Part shown: piece after piece, positions 34,967 through 44,984 of the stretch
Layout of the letters: each line of letters begins with the position of its first letter
How positions within the stretch are numbered: the first letter of the stretch is position 1
The notes under the pieces: model-generated
Told to the model about the DNA's origin: nothing
Databases searched by the model: none
The model's input: only the letters and a program-made list of their open reading frames with translations
Program-made: the position numbers and the translations under genes
NCBI GenBank assembly: GCA_014621425.1
Contig: JAANBB010000003.1
Coordinates: 248,001-312,000, forward strand
Length of the DNA stretch: 64,000 nt
Source: Cylindrodendrum hubeiense
Taxonomy: Eukaryota; Ascomycota; Sordariomycetes; Hypocreales; Nectriaceae
Direction of reading: 5' to 3'

Positions 34967-36445
34967 TTACGTCAGATCCTCCATTGTCAATTCTAACTGG
35001 GCGCAGACAGCCTTCAAACTTTGAGTCTGGGCGTGTCCGTACCATTCATCAACGTCCATGAGCTTTGTCTGGATTGAATCCTCAAGTCCTTTCAAATCTG
35101 GTGCGGCCTGCTTGAGAACTAACGCAGCCCCATCTGCACCCCTTGACTGGAGGTTTGATTGGAAGATGCCAACGGCGGAAAAGGGCAGGAAGTCCTCGTA
35201 GGTGATGGGAGTTGCCTCTACCACACCATCGGTAATCAGCTGTTCGAGCAACGAGGTCCCTTTCTTCTCCGGTGCTATATTCTGCGCATTCTTTTCAGTG
35301 CATTGAAACTCACAGTAGATCAACCTTTCTCTTCTCAAAGTGGTCCAGTCGTCAGGATACTCCTTGAACCTCTCCTCCATGATGCTGTCGAGTTGACCTG
35401 GACTTACTCCGACCGCCCTCGACATGCCTTCGCTTAAGAGCCTGTCATACAATTCCCGCCCCTTAATTGTTACCGCGGCGCCCCGTTCTTCAATTTCACC
35501 GAACCGCGCCTTATGGCTCGCCTCTATTAGACTTGTGTCTGTTGAAAGCGGATTGGTTGTGTCTCCAGTGCTATCAGTTGTCCGGAATTTTACAGACTCC
35601 TCGAGGGCTAGGAAACTCGTCTGACGCAGGAGTATGGGACACTTTCGACGTGGTGGCCCCTCAATGCGAGACTTGACTGCCATGCCGGCTGTCTGCATCG
35701 CCACCTGGGCAGCAGATATGTCGAGGGTGCGGGGCGTCAGATGATTGATATGGGCGCCTTGGAAGCAGGCGACGTCGGCCAAGATGGGATGCTCCGCCTT
35801 TAGCACATTGTACTGGCTGAAAGTGGCAGCGGCGACGGGCCGCCAGCTGAAGGTGAGCAAAGCTTCTGGGATGAAGACTTCTGCTTGTGGTTCTGTGAGC
35901 CTGCCATTTTGCAATTCTGCTGTGCTGAGCATCTCGAGCAGCTTGTCGGTGAATATTTCTCTCTGCCCCAGTAGCTCTAACGACAGGTTGCGGGCCTCTT
36001 CCGAAACCAGCAATTCCGGGCGAAGGAGGGTCGTAAACACACGGAAGGGATTGCGGTCAAGGCTAGATACCTCTCTGGGACGAAAGCAAGTCGCGTGCAT
36101 AGGCAGTCCCGCCACTGATAGGTCATAGTATCCGATGGGATACATGCCGAGAACGCCAAAGATACGTCTCACCGTCTGGAGCTCATACGGTGTGCCAAGG
36201 CGAATAGCGCCATGACGCTCTAGAGTGAGCCGCTCAGAGTTAGTTCGGATAGCTGAGAAGTCCTTAGGCTTGCTGCCGCTGTCTTCGTCAAGAGTTTTCT
36301 CATTGATGGCACGAACAATGTTGATTAGGTCGCCATACAATGGTACCTCGGCACGGTACATGGCTGACATGGCCAGGGCGAACTTTGTTCTAAGCTCGTC
36401 GGCATCGACGAAGCCGGCTAGCTTATCATTGCTGAAGGAGGCCAT
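34967..36445 (-). CDS. DUF1338/HglS-type 2-oxoadipate dioxygenase (D-2-hydroxyglutarate synthase)-like
   Basis: Intronless gene of 492 residues. The HglS (YdcJ) family are Fe(II) enzymes that turn 2-oxoadipate into D-2-hydroxyglutarate in bacterial and plant lysine breakdown. Diagnostic text is LERHGAIRLGTPYELQTVR with His78 as metal ligand and GYYDLSVAGLPMHATCFRP with the substrate-contacting region. NPFRVFTTLLRPELL, FQGAHINHLTPRTLDI (His232 and His235) and ARFGEIEERGAAVT with the ligand Glu317 complete the pattern. The full length and all three metal-ligand positions match the family. No mitochondrial presequence is evident. It is divergent from a PLP ammonia-lyase-like gene and convergent with an aminotransferase, which suggests one amino-acid or 2-oxoacid route. 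2-Oxoadipate itself as substrate is inferred from family knowledge. Confidence 0.88.
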   Translation of the reverse strand: MASFSNDKLAGFVDADELRTKFALAMSAMYRAEVPLYGDLINIVRAINEKTLDEDSGSKPKDFSAIRTNSERLTLERHGAIRLGTPYELQTVRRIFGVLGMYPIGYYDLSVAGLPMHATCFRPREVSSLDRNPFRVFTTLLRPELLVSEEARNLSLELLGQREIFTDKLLEMLSTAELQNGRLTEPQAEVFIPEALLTFSWRPVAAATFSQYNVLKAEHPILADVACFQGAHINHLTPRTLDISAAQVAMQTAGMAVKSRIEGPPRRKCPILLRQTSFLALEESVKFRTTDSTGDTTNPLSTDTSLIEASHKARFGEIEERGAAVTIKGRELYDRLLSEGMSRAVGVSPGQLDSIMEERFKEYPDDWTTLRRERLIYCEFQCTEKNAQNIAPEKKGTSLLEQLITDGVVEATPITYEDFLPFSAVGIFQSNLQSRGADGAALVLKQAAPDLKGLEDSIQTKLMDVDEWYGHAQTQSLKAVCAQLELTMEDLT

Positions 36446-37101
36446 TGCTATGATATGATCGGAGAAAAAATGGAGGGATATGTATGAACCGGCGCTGCAG
36501 GGTCAGTTACAACAAGCTGGACGCGGCTTTTGTGTCCTTCGACACCAGTTTACTTATACAAGTCACTTGAGGTCATTGACGGCGTCTCATCCATGTGCAC
36601 ATCAGCCGAGCTCACGAAATATCCCGGATCTACGGCCTGGCGATACTTACAGAGTGATGCCGCATGCTTGCAGCCAAGAAGTTCCATCGAATGAGTATCG
36701 CCAAAGTTGTGGGCCCAATCGGCGCCGGCGTCTGAGTTCCGTGCCGAACAAACGTCGCCGCCGACTCTGGCTCCACCTTGCGGCAACTTGAAGTTTCCCC
36801 GAAACTGTAGATTTCGGCATCGTCACACGGCACCGATGCAGTCTTGGGCAGTCTGAATCTCGCGGGGAACGAAATACTGACCGATGATGGTCGGCAAAAG
36901 ACACATTCCGGGGCAGAACGCGGCAATTCTTTTTAATTTCATTCCGTGTCGGAGCTAGCTAACGAGTGCCCAGGCTTGGAATTGACACGTCTATATGTTG
37001 TCCATATTCCCTGCTCCGTGAACCACTTGATCATCTTCCAATCTTAGCTTCGCTGGAACCTCTCTTGGCATATTACGGTGTGAATCTCCAATTTTGCGAC
37101 T
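36446..37101. promoter_or_regulatory. Bidirectional promoter between DUF1338 gene and ammonia-lyase-like gene
   Basis: This 656-bp gap lies between two divergent starts (36445 and 37102). Short frames on both strands show no family. Shared control of the two enzymes is likely from the head-to-head layout. Confidence 0.4.
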
Positions 37102-38368
37102 ATGGATTGCCATCACGTTTCTAACAATCAACGCCTCACTACGGCTGCCGAGTCCGATGCTGCAGTCTGTGTTCAAAATCTTTCAGATTGGGCTGATGCA
37201 ATCAATGAGATCCGCACTTGGCCCGAGTATGAAGAGCAACCATTGAGAGAATTGCCCAACTTTGCCAAGGAGATGGGCATCAGCAAGCTCTTTTTGAAAG
37301 ATGAAAGCAACCGATTTGGTAGGGCTCAGGGGTCCTTCAAGGCACTCGGCGCACCATACGCCGTGTATCAAATCTTAGCCAATGAGGTTCTTTCGAAGAC
37401 TGGCACCCGACCTTCGTCTACCGAGCTGCGTTCCGGCAAGTATGATGAAATCACCCAGCGCGTCACAGTATGCGTCGCCACGGACGGAAACCAAGGCAGG
37501 GGACTTGCTTATGGTGCCAAGATTTTTGGCTGTCGTTGTGTAGACTATATCCATGGTCATGTGAGCCCTGGCCGGGCTGAAAAGATGAGAGACTTGGGGG
37601 CCATCGTCATCCGCATTGATGGCGAGTATGAGGCATCAGTTGAAAGGGCTAAGGAGGACGCTCGAATGAACGGCTGGCATTTTGTCAGCAGTACATCATG
37701 GAGCGATTTCGACAGCGGCATTCCTCGAGACGTCATGAACGCCTATATGGTGGTTGTCGAGGAGGCAATCAGCATGGTGCCAGCGATTGAAGACATCACG
37801 CACGTCTTTGTGTGCGGTGGAGTAGGAAGCATTGCCGCTGCCGTTTTCCTTGGATTCTTCATCCGCCGCCAACAAATTCAGGGTTCCAAGGACAGTGGAC
37901 CGACGACAACACCTCGTTTCGTTGTGGTTGAACCCTCAGAGGCAGACTGCCTTTTCCAAAGCGCCAAGCGAGGAGAGCCGTGTGAATCAAAAGGAAGCCT
38001 CCATACTCTCATGGCTGGTCTAGCTTGCCGCGCTCCGTCACCAGCTGCATGGAAGGTCCTCTCGTGGCTCGCCAGTGACTTTATCGCCGTGTCAGACTCT
38101 GTTGCGGTAGCAGGCATGAAGGAACTGGCAACAGGGCGCACAGGGGGACATCCCTGTGGTCTGTGGCGAGTCGTCAGCTGCCTCTATGGGTGTCATGTTA
38201 AAGACTAGCAATGACGTATCTCTTCGTGAGAAGCTGGGGTTAGATGACAAGAGCCAGGTTGTGCTTTTCGGGTTGGAGGGTGCAACAGATCCGGAAATAT
38301 ATGAGCAGCTTGTAGGGTTATCTCCCCAGGCAGTATTTGAGGCACAAGAACGCTTTTCTAGTCAATAG
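37102..38368 (+). CDS. Diaminopropionate ammonia-lyase-like PLP enzyme, with a frameshift near the 3' end
   Basis: Fold-type II PLP enzyme related to diaminopropionate ammonia-lyase and threonine dehydratase. Family text is SKLFLKDESNRFGRAQGSFK, with Lys80 as Schiff base. VCVATDGNQGRGLAYGAKIFG (substrate/cofactor loop), IHGHVSPGRAEKMRDLGA and HVFVCGGVGSIAAAVF (phosphate-binding glycines) follow. The frame from 37102 stops at 38208 after 368 residues with a non-family tail. The expected C-terminus (VVCGESSAASMGVMLKTS through ERFSSQ) lies in another frame ending at 38368. The switch maps to a run of five G at 38143-38147: one G fewer would read through. It is therefore either a true one-base disruption or a homopolymer base-call error. 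The first 99 coding bases recur inverted at 38507-38605. Confidence 0.82.
37107..37205 (+). repeat. Left copy of a 99-bp inverted duplication (inside the ammonia-lyase gene)
   Basis: These 99 bases of the 5' coding part match the reverse complement of 38507-38605 with no gap. I count eight differences, all transitions, so about 92% identity. Confidence 0.85.
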
Positions 38369-38506
38369 AATCTTGTCTATATAATCATGCTGTCTTTCTT
38401 CTTTTACAATTGAAACCTCTCTTCAAATGTGTTGACCTGAAGCTTGAGAATCAATGGCAAATAAGGTTACTAAGATATCTATCGTAGCATTTAACGAATT
38501 CAGCAT

Positions 38507-38605
38507 TTGATTGCATCGGCCCAATCTGAAAGGTTTTGAACACAGACTGCAGCATCGAACTCGGCGGCCGTAGTGAGGCGCTGACTGTTGGAAACGTGAC
38601 GGCAA
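38507..38605 (-). pseudogene. Inverted fragment of the ammonia-lyase 5' coding region
   Basis: On the minus strand this stretch reads like codons 2-35 of the neighbouring gene, for example the run tcagattgggccgatgcaat. Seven of the eight changed sites are C or G here and T or A in the gene; five fall at third codon positions. No promoter, start or continuation of the gene follows on either side. It is a truncated relic of a duplicate copy. Flanking sequence on both sides is unrelated. Confidence 0.8.
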
Positions 38606-39387
38606 CATCGAGCAGGTGTATGGATCTGCGCCCGAAAATATGGGTGTCTGGTCTCGCGTCAGCGCGACTTGCATTTGGGACGATGTTCAACGCTCGAGCT
38701 CCACGCAAATCATACTGACCGGCTATAACTGCGGTATTGGTACCTACATTTGGGGCAATGTCACCATATCTCAATCTTAGGCTGTCCCATAATCCAAAAA
38801 CTGTCCTCTGCGATTACAATATGATCATCTGGTCGGGGGATTACCTATCGCTCACCAACTCCGTGTTCATATGCTTAGATTTTAATTGCTGCCCTGACCG
38901 GGGATGACCATTTCATGTACAAGATCTGACTTGAGCTTATGTCATATAGTATGATGACACATGTCAGTGATTCTCCAGGATGCACCAATTGCCAATAGGA
39001 TGCGTATGTTCATCAACTCCACACAAGACAAAAACAACAATGGAGTAAGGCTTGGTAATCGGATTCCTTGCTATCTTTCCTGAGCTCAATCTTGCTGGTA
39101 TTTCAGACTTGCTAAGAAAATACAAAGTAAAGATATGAGGTAGAATTACTTAAAATACAATAGTATAATAAATTATAACCATATATATTAATTAGTATAG
39201 ATTGCATTAACTAGGTTATTATAGGAGGTTACTTTTAGTCTAGTATATATATGGTTCACTCTATATCTACTATTCCCCTGCTCTCTGTACAGCTAAACTG
39301 TTAAAACAAGGGTTCGACCCTGACCCTAAGCTGACCTCTGAGAAACATAAATCTATAATAGAACACTAATGACATTATGCTACCCAA
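38606..39387. other. Intergenic region with an AT-rich island (about 39100-39270)
   Basis: No gene was seen. The stretch 39100-39270 is very rich in A, T and TA words (for example ccatatatattaattagtat), like sequence decayed by repeat-induced point mutation. It lies next to the inverted relic, so this gap probably marks old rearrangement or transposon debris. Confidence 0.45.
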
Positions 39388-40779
39388 TTAGTGAGAAGCA
39401 ATCAACGGTAATAAAGGGTCAGTTTGATTGCCTTCAGTTATCCGCTTGTCCAGCCAGTAACCCTCCATCCGGCCCTGGACCCGAAACCATAGATCGACTA
39501 GAGAGTGGTCACTCCAGTCCTCATTTTCAGCTCGATTCCAGAACTTGTCGTGAAGAGAGGCTGCGCCCCCCTCCAACGCCTGCTTAGTAGGCCAATTAAC
39601 ATTCCACACGCCAGGAGCAAGCCAGGAGATAGGCAGAGGACCCCTGTAGCGGTGAGCAAAGTTTAACAGGCCCTGCTCCATGAATCTTGTGGCCAAGCCC
39701 TTCGGAGGCGCGTCGAGATCCATGATCCAGGTATAGTACTTGAACATTGCGAGGTCTGGCTTCATGAGATAAAATCCGCCGTTGAATTTGCCCTTTGGTC
39801 TCAAGGTGGGAGGCCAAGAGTAGAATGGACCGCCCATGTCGCCAACACCAAGAAAAAGATAGGAATGGGGCAACTCCGGAGGCTGAGAATGAAATTGTTC
39901 CTTTGCAGTGGCGACGGAGACAGGGTCAACGCCGGCGGGGATGCCACCGTCTTTTGGCGTCATTTTTTGACTGGCTCCGGTGATCAATTCCTGTCGAGCC
40001 TCGGGCAGGTTAAATATCGGGTCGAGCGGGCGGGTAAGAAGCATATCATTGTCAAGGTAAAGAATTCGGTCGAATTGAGTTAGGGTCCACAGATTCAGTT
40101 TACTAAACTGGTCGACCCATCTAGGCTCAGCAGGACGCATCCAACCCTTGAGCGGTGCCGGGGCATCAACCTCGATAATAGTTGCGCCTTCCGCCTCTAG
40201 GATCTTGCGCTTGTAGTCGGGAACATGAGGAGCAACTAAAACAAGGAGCGGGATCTGAGAGGATACTCCACCTGCCTGGCCGATCTTGGTCTCTGGCTGG
40301 TGTAACAGCTGGAAGAGAAGGACCCGGGTGGCAGTAAAGTACGGGTCTGGTTTTGTGTCGTTGGTCACGCGGGTGGAGAGAAAGGTGGCAAAGGCGAACC
40401 GCTGGCCCTCGGGGGCGTCTTTCGGGCTTTCATCCGTCTCCAGACCCTTGCTTGGTTTGTCCGAGGAGCCAGCGGTAGTAGATGGCGATGACGACGCGAC
40501 ACTCGTGGCGGGGTGCGAAGACTGTGAATTTGGATTTGTGGCCAGCGACGGCAAGAGGGATACCGAAGTCGAAGCTGGGCTTGACGATTTCGAAAGATTT
40601 GCCAGAGTGGGTTCTGGTTGTTCTGTGGCTGATGGCACCTTGTCGTGAGAGATGGGGCCAGGGAGAGGCACATTTCCAGACTCAATCCCCAGGAGATGGG
40701 GTGATGTAAACAGAATCAGGGCCAGGGAAAATGCCGTAGCCAGAATCAGCGTCGACAGACGCACGCGAGAGCGAATCAT
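39388..40779 (-). CDS. GT8-like Golgi glycosyltransferase (glucose N-acetyltransferase 1-like)
   Basis: Intronless type II membrane protein of 463 residues. A signal anchor at residues 7-29 (RLSTLILATAFSLALILF) precedes a 100-residue Ser/Thr/Pro-rich stem. The catalytic domain starts at AFATFLSTRVTND. It contains PLLVLVAPHVPDYKRKIL, WVDQFSKLNLWTLTQFDRIL and the DxD-type metal site YLDNDMLLTRPLD. KFNGGFYLMKPDLAMFKYY and EQGLLNFAHRYRG are conserved in this fungal family, which includes GNT1 N-acetylglucosaminyltransferases. It probably acts in the Golgi on glycans. It is preceded by no obvious cluster partner. Confidence 0.87.
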   Translation of the reverse strand: MIRSRVRLSTLILATAFSLALILFTSPHLLGIESGNVPLPGPISHDKVPSATEQPEPTLANLSKSSSPASTSVSLLPSLATNPNSQSSHPATSVASSSPSTTAGSSDKPSKGLETDESPKDAPEGQRFAFATFLSTRVTNDTKPDPYFTATRVLLFQLLHQPETKIGQAGGVSSQIPLLVLVAPHVPDYKRKILEAEGATIIEVDAPAPLKGWMRPAEPRWVDQFSKLNLWTLTQFDRILYLDNDMLLTRPLDPIFNLPEARQELITGASQKMTPKDGGIPAGVDPVSVATAKEQFHSQPPELPHSYLFLGVGDMGGPFYSWPPTLRPKGKFNGGFYLMKPDLAMFKYYTWIMDLDAPPKGLATRFMEQGLLNFAHRYRGPLPISWLAPGVWNVNWPTKQALEGGAASLHDKFWNRAENEDWSDHSLVDLWFRVQGRMEGYWLDKRITEGNQTDPLLPLIASH

Positions 40780-42775
40780 TGTACAGCAACGAAAAGAGCT
40801 CGATCAGCGTGGGATATTAAAAAGGACCAACGCGTTTGGGCAGGGCATGCTTGTTTGCCAAGATTCGGTCAATGGTAGCGCAGATGTGAAGTCGGCGACG
40901 ATGGCAGGGGGAAGAGCAAAGAGAAAAACGGCGTGGGAGAAGGACGGGATGTTAGAGTCAATAAGCGAGTACGCGGCAAGAATACAGTCGATTCAAGCCT
41001 CCGCACCCAATGCCAATACGGCCCGGGCGAGTCTTTAGCAGACTGCAGTCTCAAACGTCAAAAAAGGGGTCCTTAGGCCCTGATCCGCGTCAGCTGTCTT
41101 CTATCAGCAATGTGCCATGTGTGCCGCTAAATTAACCGCTATTCTCTTCTGGGTCGCAAATTCAATAGTCAACTTAGGCGGGTGGAGACATTGATCTGCC
41201 ACCGAGTAATGCAGAGTTTCTCGAGGCATTCTTCCCGGGCTAAACTGTGTTAGGGATAGTTGGGGAGCAAATTTCATAAAATTTTCACTTTAACAGCAGA
41301 AATCGGGGTTGCGGATGAACAAAGCTACCCTTTGCACATTACCAGGCCGCGACCTATGTTGCTCCCCTTTCCACCTTCGGATTTCTGTCTATATATGTTT
41401 ATCTTTATCCCTCTCTCTTCAATTAATTATAGGGGCCAAACAAGTACTGGGCTGTCGTGTTGAACACAGGCCTTCAAGGGTTATCTCCCTTCTTCTCCTC
41501 CTTCTCGTCTGCTACCCTAGAGCTTGCGTGTGGTCCGCACTAAAGGGACGCCTCCAGCAACAAAGTATCTCAGACTCTCTAGGCATGGCAAATTTTCTTA
41601 TAGAACAAACACCTAATTGCAAAACATTTCTTCAACGACAGTGGTTTTCGTATCACACATTTTGTTCTTAGGGCATGCTTCGTCGATACCTTACGCATCT
41701 AAATTCCACGAACCTTGCCGATGACTGTACCTAACTGACAAGAGTACTGTGTCTCACCCCTGAACTCTCGACATACTGTTCGAGTGGTTGGGAGGCTGCT
41801 TCCTCCTGATAATGCCAACTACATAGATATGCTTCACACTATCAGGAATGGCCGTGACTGATTGAGGTGGGCTGAAACGAGCGGGATACGAAGCGAATTT
41901 CTCCACCTAGACATCAACTATGACTCTTGCTTCGAGACTTTGCTAGATCCAACATTGATCGGCAGTTGTGCAAATTCTTCAAATGTGAAAAGCCACCCGA
42001 AGAATGTTTGATGTTACTAGGGTTCGTGTGAGGTTTCAGGGAGGAACCCTGATATGGTTAGAGAGTGATCTATCAAACATCAAGCGCCTTTTTCAAAATT
42101 AAAGAGGCTACCAAGTAGGAAAAGTGTCTGTCAGAAGCAGTATATGCCATTATTATACTACGCATTGGTGGAGTGATCATTCCCTTTTGCCGTAGCCGGC
42201 GTTGCAACAGTGTCTAAAGTAATCATATTCACCATGTACTTAGATATCCAGTAGTTGCCCGGAGAGATGCACTCTGCTTCCAATCTGACCGAAGAAATTA
42301 CAGCGGCTACCATAGTCTTCGAATATAACGAGTGCGGTGGGAATTGATTTCCGGTGCCAGTGCTTGTAATAACACCAAGCGAAATTGCCAAATCTCTCGT
42401 TATTTAACTGCAGACTTATTGAGCCTAATAGGAAATATTTACGGAGTGGTCAGCAATGCTACACATAATTTCATGCACATTGGACTTTGTAGTAAATATC
42501 TTCCCTTGTGACATAATTTACTTTCATATTGGTCTTGGTAAATCTACCTTGAACGTTGATTATGTTTCATTCCTCCTCCAACTACCCGCCAGTCCTCTCT
42601 AATATGCGTACCAAGTATATCACCGCGGAGTAAAAGCTGTGGTCTAATATTTCTAATCCGTGTGGCCATGCGATCTGCTAGTCCATACTGGGATGTGCAA
42701 GGGCCGCCATCGCCGTAGCACCTATGGTATTCCTCGCTCGCCCCCTTCGGTTAATACCATAAAAGTCTCGGCACA
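40780..42775. other. Long intergenic region (2.0 kb), no confident gene
   Basis: The first 300 bp form the glycosyltransferase promoter. Frames at 41309-41671 (plus) and 42158-42391 (minus) have no recognisable family. A perfect 9-bp inverted repeat (42723-42731 and 42753-42761, tatggtatt/aataccata) with a 21-base loop lies just before a small frame at 42776. Confidence 0.35.
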
Positions 42776-43030
42776 ATGGAGCAGCTGAGCCTGAGAAATA
42801 TCATCACGCTATTCTCTATACCGCCTAGAATGACGCCTCGACTGGGGAAGTACTTCAGGCGATTGGACTCATCAGTACATGTGCATCCGATGCAAGTATT
42901 CCAATTCGCTGATTTTACTACCCCGCTTCGACCAGTGCCTATTACCCCGCTTCGTTCGGCATCTGTTACCCCTGTCAAACGCTGCCGATCAAGAGTAGAA
43001 CCAGAAAAGGAACCGCCCTGCAAGACTTGA
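42776..43030 (+). CDS. Small ORF upstream of the bZIP gene (hypothetical or uORF)
   Basis: An 84-codon frame starts at an ATG 15 bases after the hairpin at 42723-42761 and ends 124 bases before the bZIP start. Its middle is built from a repeated DNA word, taccccgcttcg, at about 42922 and 42943. This gives TTPLRPV and ITPLRSA in the protein. No family is recognised. It could be an upstream open reading frame in the bZIP leader, a small basic protein (last third rich in Arg/Lys/Pro), or chance. Confidence 0.25.
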   Translation: MEQLSLRNIITLFSIPPRMTPRLGKYFRRLDSSVHVHPMQVFQFADFTTPLRPVPITPLRSASVTPVKRCRSRVEPEKEPPCKT

Positions 43031-43154
43031 CGATGTTATCGCGCCCGAGGCTCCGCACCGAATCATCTTTCTACCCACTGTTGTCTTGTTCATTTGTTCA
43101 CAATATTCCAGAAATTACGATTTTAATACTCACGAAGAAAGCCTCTCGTGTCAA

Positions 43155-44767
43155 ATGGCATCCCCACAAAACCTCATTAGTCGAAAGACGCCCACTCCAT
43201 CCAATGCCTCTCCGCCGTCCACCTTTACTCCGCGCAGACCGGACACAATCACAACGCGTCAGTTGAAGAAAAGAGAGCTGGATAGACGGGCTCAAAGATT
43301 AGCCCGAGAGCGGACCAAGGCTCGCATCATCAATCTCGAGAAGCTAGTGGAAGACTTTCAGAATAAGGAGCCCAGCGGGCAGATCAGCGCGTTGACCAAA
43401 TCTCTGCAAACAGCCACCAAGGAGAGGGACACCGCCCTTCGTGTTTTAAGGAATCTAGGGCATTCTATCAATGAGTACCTTTCTCCAGGCGAGGATACCG
43501 CGGCCGTTGGCTCTGCGGCAGGCTCTCATTATCACATGATCGATACGACGTCAGACAACATGGAGCCAATAATAATCACCAACGTTATGGATGATTCGAA
43601 TACCCACCTAGTTGCCAGAGCCAGTGGCAAAGCAGCAATGTCATCGCAGGCAGTCGCAACGAAGCCAACCTACCCACTGCAGCATCTTGAGATTCAAGAA
43701 TCAACATCTGCAGCACCTATCGACGCTGTCACAATTCTTTTAGACGATCTCTTACCCGAATTTCCCCAAATTGATAATATGTTTCAAACGATTCACGATT
43801 CCGAGACGGATCTCATCTCACCAGCATCGATGCCCGGGTGTGGATGTCACCCCTCAAGTCAACTGGTAGACTCATCTCAGAGCCTGAACCTCTGGAGATT
43901 CGCAAATGAAGTACTTACTACACCAGATCGGCTGGATAGAGACAGCGCCGATTTTGATGAGACGTGGCAAGATGATTTACCAGTCCGGGCAGTGGTAGAT
44001 GGTTGGCCCGCAATTGAGTCCAAATTAGGTAGGCTTCCCGCATTATGGCGCAAGCTTCGTCCTATCGACGAGGTTTTATTCCATGGTTGTGGAAAGGTAG
44101 AGAGAGTAGCCATGCTTCGAGTGATGCATGACCTCTTATTATATCACTTGGAGCCATCTATGGAACGGCGAGCTACAATCTCTCCGTGGTATCTCGAGAG
44201 GTATATCGTTTCCATTTCATTACAGGTCTTTTGAATGAGTAAAGCTAATAGTCCAAGGCCATCACAGGCAATTTCACATTCATATGCCATCAACTTCTTT
44301 GCATGGTAAGTAGCATCGTTGGAATTTGATACACGAGCAAACACATTGATCAAAACCCCAGGCCGGGAATTCGGGAGCGGTTTGTGTTCTATCAACACAG
44401 CTATTGCGGGAATGTTTTCTGGCAGTTATTTTCTTCATCCCTCCGTTTACTTTGGCCATATGAGTTTCGCGACACCTACTCGATGAACGTCGAAACCGGC
44501 CAATTCAGTATTTCCGAAGCCTTTAAACAAAGAATCAAGGACATCAACGCGTGGACAATGACGGGGCAGATGTTTGATCGATGGCCCGAGTTTTATAGTG
44601 ATATCCCCGTCTTTTCTCACCTACCAAGATCTCTAAATTTTAGCACCCTAGTGCCGTTTCATGAAAATATGGATCTGTTGTCCAGAGATGATGATCACGC
44701 CGGAATCGAAACCAACGAGAAGTCTCCGAAAACGACGTCTTTGTCAAACGATAGGCCTGATGTTTAA
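43155..44767 (+). CDS. bZIP transcription factor with DUF3425 domain
   Basis: Nuclear regulator of 499 residues; exons 43155-44200, 44258-44305 and 44362-44767. The basic region and short zipper lie at about residues 35-70 (TRQLKKRELDRRAQRLARER followed by NLEKLVEDF). This is the variant seen in fungal DUF3425 bZIPs rather than the classic NxxAxxSR. The C-terminal DUF3425 part reads LRVMHDLLLYHLEPSMERRA, SYAINFFAW|PGIRERFV, LLWPYEFRDTY and FKQRIKDINAWTM. The 48-base middle exon is needed to join these in frame. It converges on the P450 gene and may control it. Many members sit in or near secondary-metabolite clusters. Confidence 0.87.
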
Positions 44768-44984
44768 ATTGAATGACAGGGGGACTAAGCCGCAAATGCA
44801 GTATAGGCTTAGATTAGTAATACCTATTTCATCAATTCCCTTCTCAACTTTTAATGTTAGCACCAAGTAGCATTATGTCCTAATTTCATTGTTGTTAGCA
44901 TGGGATATAGGGTCAAGTCATTGTCAGTAGCATTTACTCTTACCATATCCCCCAAATGACACGGGAAACATGAAAAGAAGCTAT

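Noticed and set aside
38103..38150. An intron to explain the frame change in the ammonia-lyase-like gene
   Set aside because: The only GT...AG pair (gtagca to cacag) would be about 36 nt and would remove conserved MKELA text.
37107..38605. RIP as the cause of the differences in the 99-bp inverted repeat
   Set aside because: All changes are transitions, but the contexts are mixed (CpG, CpT, CpC and only one CpA), and the copies are shorter than typical RIP targets.
39300..39330. tRNA T-arm-like word ggttcgaccc
   Set aside because: No matching acceptor, D or anticodon arms are found around it, and the loop stem does not pair properly.
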